From an uncultured Clostridia bacterium (GTDB lineage Bacteria; Bacillota; Clostridia; Oscillospirales; Oscillospiraceae), in contig CAMBID010000011.1 in the NCBI GenBank assembly GCA_945867445.1, positions 1-10,412 on the forward strand: a DNA stretch of 10,412 bases. The letters run 5' to 3'. A program made the position numbers and the translations under genes. The notes beneath the pieces were generated by a model, which made no database searches, was not told the origin of the DNA, and saw only the letters and a list, made by a program, of their open reading frames with translations. Shown piece by piece: positions 1 through 7,358 of the stretch. Positions within the stretch are counted from its first letter, which is position 1; every line of letters begins with the position of its first letter.

Positions 1-15
1 AAAGGGGGGACTGAC

Positions 16-459
16 ATGGCACGCTTGCTGGGGAAAGCCATCAACAGCGTGGATAGCAAGGGCCGCATTGTCATCCCCCTTGCCATGCGGGAAGCCCTGG
101 GCGGCAGCTTCTTCATCACCATCGGCGCCGCCGGCTGCGTGACCATCTACCCCGAGAGCAAGTGGGAGCAGATCTCCGACACCATGGATGAGCTCCCCTA
201 CTCCGAGGCGCAGCTCCTGGGCCTTCTCTACGCCAACGCCGTGCAGTGCGAGCCGGACGGGCAGGGGCGCATCCTGCTGCCCGCCAACCTCCGCAAGTAC
301 GCGAACATCGGCAAAACCGCGGCCATCATCGGCCAGAACACCTATGCGGAGATCTGGGACGAGGCGGCATGGGAGGAACGGGAGCAGAAGCTGCTCTCCG
401 GCGGAAACCTGGCCGCCGCCATGGACGCTCTGGCCCGGAATCGCCGGGATCGGAGCTGA
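16..459 (+). CDS. mraZ: MraZ, transcriptional regulator of the dcw cluster
   Basis: A 147-residue protein, close to the usual MraZ length (about 143). It shows the two AbrB-like halves of the family. Each carries the D-x-x-x-R signature: DSKGR at residues 13-17 followed by IVIP, and DGQGR at 81-85 followed by ILLP. MraZ proteins form ring-shaped oligomers that bind short G-rich direct repeats upstream of mraZ and tune transcription of the cluster; that role is known for the family and inferred here. The start at 16 is supported by a purine-rich AAAGGGGGGA at the first ten bases. The promoter and operator would lie upstream, outside the window. The stop lies 3 bases before the rsmH start, so the two are almost certainly co-translated. 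The C-terminal tail (residues 130-147) is arginine-rich. Identification is secure. Confidence 0.96.
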   Translation: MARLLGKAINSVDSKGRIVIPLAMREALGGSFFITIGAAGCVTIYPESKWEQISDTMDELPYSEAQLLGLLYANAVQCEPDGQGRILLPANLRKYANIGKTAAIIGQNTYAEIWDEAAWEEREQKLLSGGNLAAAMDALARNRRDRS

Positions 460-462
460 GGC

Positions 463-1410
463 ATGGAGTATACCCATCAGCCCGTTCTTCTGAACGAGTG
501 CATCCAGGGTCTCGCCATCCGGCCGGAGGGCGTCTATGTGGACGGGACCCTGGGCCGGGCGGGCCACTCCCGGGAGATCGCGAAGCGTCTTACCACCGGC
601 CGCCTCCTCTGCATTGACCGGGACCAGGCCGCCATCGATGCGGCAGAGGAGCGCCTTGCCCCCTGGCGGGACCGGGTGACCCTCATCCACAGCAACTTTG
701 ACCGCCTGGGGGACATCCTCCGGGAGGAAGGGATCGCCGGCGTGGACGGGATGCTCTTCGACCTGGGCGTTTCCTCCCCTCAGCTGGACGACCCCTCCCG
801 GGGCTTTTCCTACATGCAGGACGCCCCGCTTGACATGCGGATGGACGCCTCCGCTCCCCTCACCGCCCGGGAGGTGGTGAACGGTTGGAGCTATGAGGAG
901 CTGCGCCGCATCCTTTTTGATTATGGCGAGGAGCGCTACGCCCCCGCCATCGCGAAAGCCATCTGCCGCCACCGGGAGGAGAGACCCGTGGAGACGACCC
1001 TCGAGCTGGTGGAGGTCATCAAATCCGCCATGCCTTCCGCCGCCCTGCGGGAGAAGCAGCACCCCGCCAAGCGGAGCTTCCAGGCCATCCGCATCGCCGT
1101 CAACGGTGAGCTGGACGCCCTGGAGCCCATGCTGGAGGCCGGGGCAGACGCCCTGAATCCCGGGGGCCGACTGGCCGTCATCACCTTCCACTCCCTGGAG
1201 GACCGGATCGTGAAACGGACGCTGCAGCGTCTCGTTGCCGGCTGCACCTGTCCCAGGGAGTTCCCGGTCTGCGTCTGCGGCAGGAAGCCGAAATTGAAGC
1301 TGGTGAACCGCAAGCCCATCGTCTCCACGCCGAAGGAGCTGGAGGAGAACCCCCGGGCCCGCAGCGCCAAGCTCCGCATCGCGGAGCGCTGCGGATTTGA
1401 CCTGATATAA
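463..1410 (+). CDS. rsmH: 16S rRNA (cytosine(1402)-N(4))-methyltransferase RsmH (MraW)
   Basis: A 315-residue SAM-dependent methyltransferase that, as known for the family, N4-methylates C1402 in the decoding centre of 16S rRNA. The N-terminus HQPVLLNE matches the family's opening motif. DGTLGRAGHS (residues 27-36) is the SAM-binding loop, with an Arg where Gly is common. Other family blocks are DRD (52-54), FDLGVSSPQLD (99-109), RGFSY (113-117), PLDMRM (122-127) and a late TFHSLEDR (241-248). A CTC/CVC cluster (Cys261, 263, 270, 272) resembles a small metal site seen in Gram-positive homologues; metal binding is inference. Start at 463 is set by GGAG at 452-455, inside the end of mraZ. Its place behind mraZ is the standard dcw order. 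Confidence 0.97.
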   Translation: MEYTHQPVLLNECIQGLAIRPEGVYVDGTLGRAGHSREIAKRLTTGRLLCIDRDQAAIDAAEERLAPWRDRVTLIHSNFDRLGDILREEGIAGVDGMLFDLGVSSPQLDDPSRGFSYMQDAPLDMRMDASAPLTAREVVNGWSYEELRRILFDYGEERYAPAIAKAICRHREERPVETTLELVEVIKSAMPSAALREKQHPAKRSFQAIRIAVNGELDALEPMLEAGADALNPGGRLAVITFHSLEDRIVKRTLQRLVAGCTCPREFPVCVCGRKPKLKLVNRKPIVSTPKELEENPRARSAKLRIAERCGFDLI

Positions 1411-1650
1411 GGGCATCGCGGAGTTTCCGCCGCTGCGACGGCGAAAACAAACGGAATGGTTTTTCGCCGCGGCGCATCCCGGGGCGGCCTCTCTTGCCCC
1501 TTCGGGCAATTCCCCCTCTGCTCGTGACGAAAACGCCTCTTACGGAGCGCAGTGCCGGCGGCCCGCCAAAGGCGGGGCCAGGCAGGGAGCGCAGTGATAA
1601 TCTTTTCATGGGGATTCCGCGGAATTCCCATGAGGAACGGAGTGAACGCT
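1411..1650. repeat. Non-coding gap packed with small inverted and direct repeats
   Basis: A 240-base gap between rsmH and the ftsL-like gene, far larger than the other gaps, with no convincing gene. Visible structure in order: a 9-bp perfect stem (1439-1447 with 1461-1469, 13-base loop); a 6-bp stem TTGCCC/GGGCAA (1494-1499 with 1504-1509, 4-base loop); a 6-bp stem CCCGCC/GGCGGG (1562-1567 with 1571-1576, AAA loop); two copies of GGAGCGCAGTG (1544-1554 and 1586-1596) 42 bases apart; and a 26-base near-palindrome at 1607-1632. A related CGGAGTG occurs at 1638-1644 and overlaps the ftsL ribosome-binding site. None of the hairpins is followed by a run of T, so a strong intrinsic terminator is unlikely. 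It looks like a degraded interspersed repeat or MITE-like element, or a structured leader. That is inference; I cannot see copies elsewhere. Confidence 0.6.
1607..1632. repeat. 26-base near-perfect palindrome upstream of ftsL
   Basis: The stretch reads as its own reverse complement except at one symmetric pair, which becomes a G-U wobble in RNA. It is centred on CCGCGG, flanked by GGATT/GGAATTCCC arms and ending in CATG on both sides. It ends 18 bases before the preferred ftsL start (1651), and its 3' arm contains an in-frame ATG at 1630. As DNA it could be a protein-binding site. As RNA it would be a hairpin just upstream of the ribosome-binding site. Function is unknown. Confidence 0.6.
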
Positions 1651-2205
1651 ATGGCAGCCACCGCCCGCAGGGACCGGTATCAAAGCAGCGGAACGGTATA
1701 TGGAAACCTTGCCTACGACCTGGACCGGGAGGTCCTGCGCCGGGAGCTGGATCATGCCGGGGAGGCCCGGCGGGAGAAGGTCCAGGAGGCTCCCCGGGTG
1801 CGGAGCCTTACCCATGTGCAGGTCCGGGCGAAGGAGCAGGTGTCGGTTTTGACGGTGCTGGGTCTCCTGGCGGCGGCGGGCCTGGCGGTGCTGCTGCTCC
1901 TCAGCTATGTGCAGATGACGGTGATCGGAAGCTCTGTGGCGGAGCTCCGGAGCGAGCTCTCCGCCCTGGAGTCCCAGAATGTGCTGCTCACCACCCAGTA
2001 TCAGGAGCTCTATGACCTTGCCGCCGTGAAGGCGGCGGCGGAGGAGGCCGGCATGACCAAGCCCTCCGGCAGCCAGGTCTTCTACCTGGACCTCTCGGAG
2101 GGGGACAGCGCCGTGGCCCTTCAGCAGCAGGAGCCCGGTGTACTGGACAAGCTCCTGGCCTCTCTGAACCACGGCGTCTACGCCGCAGTGGAATATTTCA
2201 GCTGA
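1651..2205 (+). CDS. ftsL: FtsL/DivIC-like septum protein (bitopic, coiled coil)
   Basis: Read from ATG 1651 this is a 184-residue bitopic membrane protein. It has a charged cytoplasmic segment (residues 1-62), one hydrophobic helix (about 64-86) and a periplasm-side helix with heptad-like leucines and glutamates (about 91-131). A less ordered tail to 184 follows. FtsL-type proteins pair with DivIC/DivIB and activate the FtsW-PBP synthase at the septum; sequence conservation is low, so the call rests on architecture plus position between rsmH and the class B PBP. Start 1651 is chosen because GGAG at 1639-1642 sits 8 bases upstream; in-frame ATGs at 1552 and 1630 would extend translation into the repeat-rich gap and its palindrome. 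The long N-terminal and C-terminal parts make it larger than Bacillus FtsL (about 117 residues). Confidence 0.85.
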   Translation: MAATARRDRYQSSGTVYGNLAYDLDREVLRRELDHAGEARREKVQEAPRVRSLTHVQVRAKEQVSVLTVLGLLAAAGLAVLLLLSYVQMTVIGSSVAELRSELSALESQNVLLTTQYQELYDLAAVKAAAEEAGMTKPSGSQVFYLDLSEGDSAVALQQQEPGVLDKLLASLNHGVYAAVEYFS

Positions 2206-2225
2206 ACACGCCCATAGAATGAGGA

Positions 2226-2253
2226 GGGAGTAAGAAGGCGACTTCTTACTCCC
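2226..2253 (+). terminator. Strong hairpin between ftsL and the PBP gene, possible weak terminator or attenuator
   Basis: A perfect 12-bp stem (2226-2237 with 2242-2253) closed by GCGA, a GNRA-type tetraloop. The 3' side is followed by GTCTTTGCC, a poor T-tract. It starts 20 bases after the ftsL stop and lies 74 bases before the PBP start. It could partly terminate transcription, or mark an mRNA processing or stability point that sets ftsL output apart from downstream genes. Full termination is unlikely because the next gene is on the same strand and no clear promoter is visible in the gap. A smaller imperfect palindrome, CCGGGAATTTCCGG, follows at 2268-2281. Confidence 0.5.
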
Positions 2254-2327
2254 GTCTTTGCCATTCGCCGGGAATTTCCGGGGAGGCAAAACGGCAGGAA
2301 ACAGAGCTTTCGGGAAAGGAAATTCGC

Positions 2328-4733
2328 ATGGCAGAGGCAAGAAAACGGAGGAAAAGCGACGACGTCCGGCGAGCCAACCAGGTCATCCGCGGCAGGACCG
2401 TGTGGCTGATGGCGATCTTTGGGGTTGCCACCTTCCTGCTGCTTTTCTGGAAGCTCTTCGACCTGCAGATCCTCCGGCATGAGGAGCTGGAGAGCAAGGC
2501 TGTCAGCCAGCAGACCCGGTCCAGCATCATCACCGCCTCCCGGGGGACCATCTATGACCGCGGCCGCGAGGTGCTGGCCATTTCCACCACGGCGGAGACC
2601 GTCAACATCAGCCCCAAGGATATCGCGAGCTTTGTGGACGACCAGGAGAAGGCCATTGAGGATGCCCGGCAGAAGGCCGCCCAGAAGGGGGAGAGCTACA
2701 CCGCGCCGGAAGTGCTGGACGAGGACTACATCGCCCGGGGTCTGGCCCGGATCCTGGGGCTGGAGGAGGCGGCCGTTCGCAAGCGGATGGACCGGCTGGA
2801 CTCCGGCTATGAGATCATCAAGAAGAAGGCCCCCCAGGCGGAGGCCGACGAGGTTCGCCGCTTTGTGAACGGCGAGATCGACGACCAGGGCAGCGAGGTC
2901 CCGGAGAAGGAGCGCAAGAAGCTCCACGGCGTCTACCTGGAACCGGACTCCAAACGCTACTACCCCAACGGGACCCTGGCCGCCCAGGTCATCGGCTTCG
3001 TCAACGCCGACAACGAGGGCGCTTACGGCCTGGAATCCTACTATAACTCCGCCCTTACCGGTACCTCCGGCATGACGGTCACCGCCAAGAACGCCGCGGG
3101 AAAGACCATGCTTTATGACTACGAGCAGTACTACGACGCCGAGAACGGCGCGAACCTCATCACCACCCTGGACTCCACGGTGCAGTATTACCTGGAAAAG
3201 GGCCTGGAGGAGATGATCGCAAAGTTCGACCCCAAGAACGGGGCCACCGGTATCGTGATGGATGTCAGGAACGGCGCGGTGCTGGGCATGGCGTCCTTCC
3301 CTACCTATGACCTCAACAGCTACGGCAGCATCTACGATACCAAGCTGCAGGCGACGCTGGAAGGCCTGGAGGAGGGCGGCGACGAGTACCTGAAGGCCCT
3401 GGGCGCCGCCCAGAACAAGCAGTGGCGCAACAAGTGCGTCAACGATACCTACGAGCCCGGTTCCACCTTTAAGCCCGTGACGCTGGCGGCGGCGCTGGAG
3501 GAGGGCCTTGTGAACCTCAGCACTACCTTCACCTGCACGGGCTCCATCCGGGTTCCCGGGTGGAGCAGCGCCATTGGCTGTTCCAGGCGCAGCGGCCATG
3601 GGACCCAGACCCTGAAGGAGGCCACCGGCAACTCCTGCAACCCCGCCTTCATCACCATGGGCCTCAAGATCGGGACCGAAACCTACTATGACTACCTGGA
3701 GAAGTTCGGCTTCCTGGAGAGCACGGGCATCGATCTCTACGGCGAGTCCAATACCATCTTCGCAAGCCGGGAAAACTTCAACACCAACGTGGTTTCCCTG
3801 GCGTCCTACGCCTTCGGGCAGACCTTCAACATCACCCCCCTGCACCTGATCCGGGCCCAGGCCGCCTGCGTCAACGGCGGCTACCTCTACGAGCCCTACC
3901 TGGTGGAGCAGATCGTGGACGATGACGGCTCTGTTCTCTATCAGCACGACGCTGCGCCCATCCGCCAGGTCATCAGCGAGGAGACCTCCGCCACCGTGCG
4001 GGAGTGCCTGGAGTACGTGGTGGCCTCCGGCACCGGCAAGAACGGCCAGGTGGTGGGCTACCGCATCGGCGGCAAGACCGGCACCGCGGATAAGACCGGC
4101 AGCCGCACACAAGATAATCCCCGGGGCGACGTGGTGGTTTCCTTCATGTGCTTCGCGCCGGCCGACGATCCCCAGTACATCCTCCTCATTACCATGGATA
4201 CCCCCAGCCGGAATACCGGCGTCTATGTTTCCGGCGGCAACATGGCCGCCCCCACCGCCAGCCAGATCATGGGGGAGATCCTGCCCCACCTGGGAGTGGA
4301 GCCGGAGTACAGCGAGGAGGACCTGGCCGCCATGGACCAGAGCGTCCCCAACTGTGTGGGATTCACGGCGGCGGAGGCCAAGGCGAAGCTCGCGGAGCGG
4401 GGCTTTGCCTGCAGGACCATCGGCAGCGGCGACACCGTCACCGACCAGACCCCGGCGGGCGGCGCCATCGTCCCCGGCAGCGCCGCCATCCTCCTCTACC
4501 TGGGAGAGGAGAAGCCGGATACCCCTGTGGCTGTGCCCAATGTGGTAGGGCTTACGGCGGCGGAGGCCAACCAGCGCCTCACCTCGGCAGGGCTCATATT
4601 AAAGGTAACGGGGGCCACGGCATCCTCCTCCGGCAATGTCCACGCGATCTCCCAGAGCGTGGCCGCCGGGACGGAGGTGGCGGCGGGCACCGTCATCACG
4701 GTCCGCTTCAGCGACGGCTCCGTCACGGACTGA
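2328..4733 (+). CDS. ftsI: Class B penicillin-binding protein with two PASTA domains (FtsI/PBP2B/SpoVD family)
   Basis: An 801-residue septal or spore-cortex transpeptidase that cross-links peptidoglycan outside the membrane. A basic cytoplasmic N-terminus is followed by one membrane anchor (about residues 24-43). Next comes the PBP dimerisation region (SRGTIYDRGREVLA, about 67-80, to about 240). The transpeptidase domain has the three active-site motifs: STFK with nucleophile Ser379 and Lys382, SCN at 436-438, and KTG at 583-585. Two PASTA domains end the protein (about 672-730 and 734-797). Start 2328 has AGGA at 2317-2320, 7 bases upstream. Bacillus has two paralogues here: PBP2B (two PASTA) and SpoVD (one). 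Only one gene is present in this cluster, so PASTA count points to PBP2B while clostridial homologues are usually called SpoVD; I cannot decide. Partners are the FtsL-like protein and FtsW encoded nearby. Confidence 0.95.
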   Translation: MAEARKRRKSDDVRRANQVIRGRTVWLMAIFGVATFLLLFWKLFDLQILRHEELESKAVSQQTRSSIITASRGTIYDRGREVLAISTTAETVNISPKDIASFVDDQEKAIEDARQKAAQKGESYTAPEVLDEDYIARGLARILGLEEAAVRKRMDRLDSGYEIIKKKAPQAEADEVRRFVNGEIDDQGSEVPEKERKKLHGVYLEPDSKRYYPNGTLAAQVIGFVNADNEGAYGLESYYNSALTGTSGMTVTAKNAAGKTMLYDYEQYYDAENGANLITTLDSTVQYYLEKGLEEMIAKFDPKNGATGIVMDVRNGAVLGMASFPTYDLNSYGSIYDTKLQATLEGLEEGGDEYLKALGAAQNKQWRNKCVNDTYEPGSTFKPVTLAAALEEGLVNLSTTFTCTGSIRVPGWSSAIGCSRRSGHGTQTLKEATGNSCNPAFITMGLKIGTETYYDYLEKFGFLESTGIDLYGESNTIFASRENFNTNVVSLASYAFGQTFNITPLHLIRAQAACVNGGYLYEPYLVEQIVDDDGSVLYQHDAAPIRQVISEETSATVRECLEYVVASGTGKNGQVVGYRIGGKTGTADKTGSRTQDNPRGDVVVSFMCFAPADDPQYILLITMDTPSRNTGVYVSGGNMAAPTASQIMGEILPHLGVEPEYSEEDLAAMDQSVPNCVGFTAAEAKAKLAERGFACRTIGSGDTVTDQTPAGGAIVPGSAAILLYLGEEKPDTPVAVPNVVGLTAAEANQRLTSAGLILKVTGATASSSGNVHAISQSVAAGTEVAAGTVITVRFSDGSVTD
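4365..4570 (+). repeat. 17-base direct repeat shared by the two PASTA domains
   Basis: The 17-mer ACGGCGGCGGAGGCCAA occurs at 4365-4381 and again at 4554-4570, at equivalent positions of the two PASTA domains, where both encode the TAAEA-type helix start. It reflects duplication of the domain within the gene or convergent codon use in a conserved motif. Elsewhere the two domains differ clearly. Confidence 0.6.
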
Positions 4734-4799
4734 CAGGAAAGAGCAGCTTTTGCATGGTTTTGAACAGGTTTCCCGGTATGCGCCGGGGAGAGTGCTGCT

Positions 4800-4805
4800 T
4801 ATAAT
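4800..4805 (+). promoter_or_regulatory. Candidate -10 box upstream of murE
   Basis: A consensus TATAAT lies 45 bases before the murE start in the 117-base gap after the PBP gene, in an AT-richer patch of an otherwise GC-rich region. No good -35 element is seen at 16-18 bases upstream; TTGAAC at 4760-4765 is too far away (34 bases). AGCAGC (4742-4747) and GCTGCT (4794-4799) are inverted and could pair across the gap. It may be an internal promoter for murE and downstream genes, but this is tentative. Confidence 0.35.
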
Positions 4806-4850
4806 ACCGTTGCACCTTCGGCACAAATGACCAGGAAAGGAAGAAGCACC

Positions 4851-6293
4851 ATGAAGCTGAAAGATTTGCTGGCGGGTATCGAGGTCCTTGCTTCCACCGC
4901 CGATCCGGAAACGGAGGTTCCCGGCGTCTGCTATGACTCCCGGAAGGCCGGGCCCGGGGAGCTCTTCGTGGCCGTCACCGGCTACGCGGTGGACGGCCAT
5001 GCCTACATCGGCAAGGCGAAAGCCGCCGGGGCTGCCGCCGTCCTCTGTGAGCGCGTCCCCGAGGAGCCCATTCCCTATGTGCGTGTGAAGGATTCCCGCC
5101 GGGCCCTCGCCATCCTGGGAGGGAACTTCTACCGGCATCCTGCCCGGGAGATGACTATGGTGGCCGTCACCGGCACCAACGGCAAGACCACCACCACCTA
5201 CCTTCTGAAGGCCATCCTGGAGGGGCGGGGGGCGAAGGTGGGCCTCATCGGCACCAACCAGAATATGATCGGCGGCGAGACCGTGCCCACGGAGCGCACC
5301 ACGCCGGAGAGCCTGGAGCTCCAGGCCCTCCTCCGCCGGATGGCGGACGCGGGCTGCACCCATGTGGTGATGGAGACCTCCTCCCACGCGCTCTTCGAGG
5401 ACCGGGTATACGGCATCCATTACGCTGTGGGCATCTTCACCAACCTGACCCAGGACCACCTGGACTTCCACAAGACCATGGAGGCATACTGCGACGCCAA
5501 GGCCATCCTGTTCCGGAACTGCGATCACGGTGTTTTCAACGCCGACGATCCCTGGACGGAGCGGCTCTGGAAGGACGCGGCCTGCAGCCGATTCACCTAC
5601 GCCGAGAAGGCGGAGGCCGACCTCCGGGCGGAGGACGTGGAGCTGGGGGCGGACCATGTGGCCTTCACCGCCGTGACCAAGGAGGAAAGGGTTCCCGTCC
5701 GGGTGAATATTCCCGGCGGCTTCATGGTATATAATACGCTGGATGTGCTGGGGGCGGCCCTGGCGCTGGGCATCCCTCTCGCGGAGAGCGCCGCCGTCTT
5801 GGCCCGGGTCCCCCATGTGAAGGGCCGGGTGGAGGTGGTCCCCACCCCGGGGAAGGACTACACCGTCCTCATCGACTATGCCCACTCCCCGGATGGGCTG
5901 GAGAACGTCCTCCGCTCCGTGAAGGGCTTCGCCAAGGGGCGCACCGTGGCCCTCTTCGGCTGCGGCGGCGACCGGGATAAGGCCAAGCGGCCCAAGATGG
6001 GGAAGATCGCCTGTGATATCGCGGATTTCGTGGTGGTCACCACGGATAACCCCCGGACGGAGGTCCCCGGCGACATCATCCGGGATATCCTGGCCGGCAT
6101 GGAGGGGACCAAGACCCCCTACACCGTGGTGGAGGACCGGATCCAGGCCATTCACTGGGCGATGGACCACGCGGAGGCCGGGGACGTCATCGTCCTCTGC
6201 GGCAAGGGCCACGAGACCTATCAGGAAGTGAACCATGTGAAGCATCCCATGGATGAGCGGGAGATCGTGGCGGACTACCTTGCCGGAAAGTAA
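4851..6293 (+). CDS. murE: UDP-MurNAc-L-Ala-D-Glu:meso-diaminopimelate ligase MurE
   Basis: A 480-residue cytoplasmic Mur ligase that adds the third stem-peptide residue using ATP. The N-terminal UDP-binding domain contains YDSRKAGPGELFVA. The central ATPase domain has the P-loop GTNGKTTTT (from Gly108, with Lys112). The active-site lysine expected to be carbamylated is Lys217 in the DAK motif. The C-terminal domain carries DNPR at residues 399-402; this motif marks meso-diaminopimelate rather than lysine specificity in the family. Length fits MurE. The start at 4851 is preferred over an in-frame ATG at 4827 because AAAGGA (4836-4841) sits 9 bases upstream of it and the protein then begins MKLKDLL, as expected for MurE. 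No murF follows, unlike many clusters. Confidence 0.97.
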   Translation: MKLKDLLAGIEVLASTADPETEVPGVCYDSRKAGPGELFVAVTGYAVDGHAYIGKAKAAGAAAVLCERVPEEPIPYVRVKDSRRALAILGGNFYRHPAREMTMVAVTGTNGKTTTTYLLKAILEGRGAKVGLIGTNQNMIGGETVPTERTTPESLELQALLRRMADAGCTHVVMETSSHALFEDRVYGIHYAVGIFTNLTQDHLDFHKTMEAYCDAKAILFRNCDHGVFNADDPWTERLWKDAACSRFTYAEKAEADLRAEDVELGADHVAFTAVTKEERVPVRVNIPGGFMVYNTLDVLGAALALGIPLAESAAVLARVPHVKGRVEVVPTPGKDYTVLIDYAHSPDGLENVLRSVKGFAKGRTVALFGCGGDRDKAKRPKMGKIACDIADFVVVTTDNPRTEVPGDIIRDILAGMEGTKTPYTVVEDRIQAIHWAMDHAEAGDVIVLCGKGHETYQEVNHVKHPMDEREIVADYLAGK

Positions 6294-6371
6294 GAAGAAA
6301 CACGCTCCGGGGCACTCCCCGGGGGAGAGAATACCAAAGGCCGGAGCCATCCGGCGGAGAGGGAGAGCATC
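6294..6371 (+). other. murE-mraY spacer with two hairpins
   Basis: This 78-base spacer has an imperfect hairpin around 6305-6326 (GGGG-CACT-CCCC core with CTCC/GGAG outer pairs and a bulge). A perfect 6-bp stem GCCGGA/TCCGGC follows (6340-6345 with 6350-6355, loop GCCA), just before the mraY ribosome-binding site (GGAG 6362-6365, 6 bases from the ATG). There is no T-run, so neither is a typical terminator. They may affect mRNA stability or mraY translation; this is inference. Confidence 0.4.
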
Positions 6372-7358
6372 ATGAAGATCGTATGGTTGGCAGCCCCCGT
6401 CAGCTTCGTGCTGACGCTGATCCTGGGCCGCTTTGTGCTGGCGGAGCTCCGAAAGCTGAAGGCCGGACAGGAGATCCGGCAGGATGGCCCCACCTGGCAC
6501 AATTCCAAGGCCGGGACCCCCACCATGGGCGGCATCATGTTTATCCTGGGAGCGGGGATCACCGTGCTGGTCCTGGGCTGGAAGAGCATGCTGGCGGGGG
6601 ATGTGACCCATCTCTACGTCTACCTTTTCGCCCTGGTCTTCGGCCTCATCGGCTTTGTGGATGACTTCCGCAAGGTGAAGCAGCACCAGAACGAGGGCCT
6701 GACGGCCAAGCAGAAGTTCGTGCTGCAGCTGCTGGCGGCGGTGGTCTTTCTCTCCCTCATGCGCTATGAGGGGCTCCTCAGCAACGACCTCTACCTGCCC
6801 TTTTTCAACGTGAGCTTTACCATCAACTGGATCGTGTATCTCCTCTTCGCGGCCTTCGTCATCGTGGGCTGCGTCAACGCCGTGAACCTGACGGACGGCA
6901 TCGACGGCCTCGCCGGCAGCGTCACCGCCGTGACCTGTGTCTTCTTCCTGGCGGCGGGGCTTCTGGCGGAGCTCACCACCCTGAGCCTCTTCGCCTCGGC
7001 CCTCCTCGGCGGGCTTCTCGCCTTCGTGGCGGGGTATAACCACCATCCCGCCAAGTGCTTCATGGGGGATACCGGCAGCCTCTTCCTGGGGGGCGCGGTG
7101 GCGGCCATGGCCTTTGCCCTGGATATGCCGCTCGTGCTGATCCCCGTCGGCATCATATACATCCTGGAGACGCTCTCCGATATTATCCAGGTGGCGTACT
7201 TCAAGGCCACCCACGGCAAGCGCTTTTTCAAGATGGCCCCCCTGCACCACCACCTGGAAAAGTGCGGCTGGAGCGAGTGGAGGATCGTGGGCGTGTTCTC
7301 CGCCGTGACGGCGCTGTGCAGCGTCCTCGCCTGGCTTGGCGTCCAGGGAAGATTCTGA
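6372..7358 (+). CDS. mraY: Phospho-MurNAc-pentapeptide transferase MraY
   Basis: A 328-residue polytopic membrane enzyme, expected to have ten membrane helices, that transfers phospho-MurNAc-pentapeptide to undecaprenyl phosphate to make lipid I. Family motifs are all present: GTPTMGG near the N-terminus, the Asp-Asp pair at 97-98 (FVDDFRK), NLTDGIDG (172-179), MGDTGS (231-236) and the HHH motif at 292-294 (APLHHHLE). These supply the Mg2+ and nucleotide site on the cytoplasmic face. Length is normal. The next gene starts 38 bases downstream and is ftsW, not murD, which usually sits here in Bacillus-type clusters. Confidence 0.97.
   Translation: MKIVWLAAPVSFVLTLILGRFVLAELRKLKAGQEIRQDGPTWHNSKAGTPTMGGIMFILGAGITVLVLGWKSMLAGDVTHLYVYLFALVFGLIGFVDDFRKVKQHQNEGLTAKQKFVLQLLAAVVFLSLMRYEGLLSNDLYLPFFNVSFTINWIVYLLFAAFVIVGCVNAVNLTDGIDGLAGSVTAVTCVFFLAAGLLAELTTLSLFASALLGGLLAFVAGYNHHPAKCFMGDTGSLFLGGAVAAMAFALDMPLVLIPVGIIYILETLSDIIQVAYFKATHGKRFFKMAPLHHHLEKCGWSEWRIVGVFSAVTALCSVLAWLGVQGRF

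Noticed and set aside
1-15. MraZ operator repeats upstream of mraZ
   Set aside because: Only 15 bases are visible before the start; the G-run there is explained as the ribosome-binding site.
1596-1601. GATAAT as a -10 promoter box for ftsL
   Set aside because: There is no -35 element at a suitable distance (1573-1578 is CGGGGC), and it lies within the repeat-rich stretch.
1552-1650. Upstream starts for the ftsL-like gene (1552, 1630)
   Set aside because: They would translate the repeat-rich gap and its palindrome; the start at 1651 has a better placed GGAG.
1494-2015. 173-codon forward frame overlapping the repeat-rich gap and ftsL
   Set aside because: It has Gly/Pro-rich shadow composition and overlaps ftsL in another frame, with no ribosome-binding site or family likeness.
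2178-4289. 703-codon open frame on the minus strand across the PBP gene
   Set aside because: It is antisense to a gene with all catalytic motifs, has low-complexity Gly/Ala/His/Leu-rich composition and no recognisable domain; it follows from GC-rich codon bias.
4827-4850. Upstream in-frame start for murE (4827)
   Set aside because: It has no good ribosome-binding site and overlaps the AAAGGA that serves 4851; MurE proteins typically begin as MKLKDLL.
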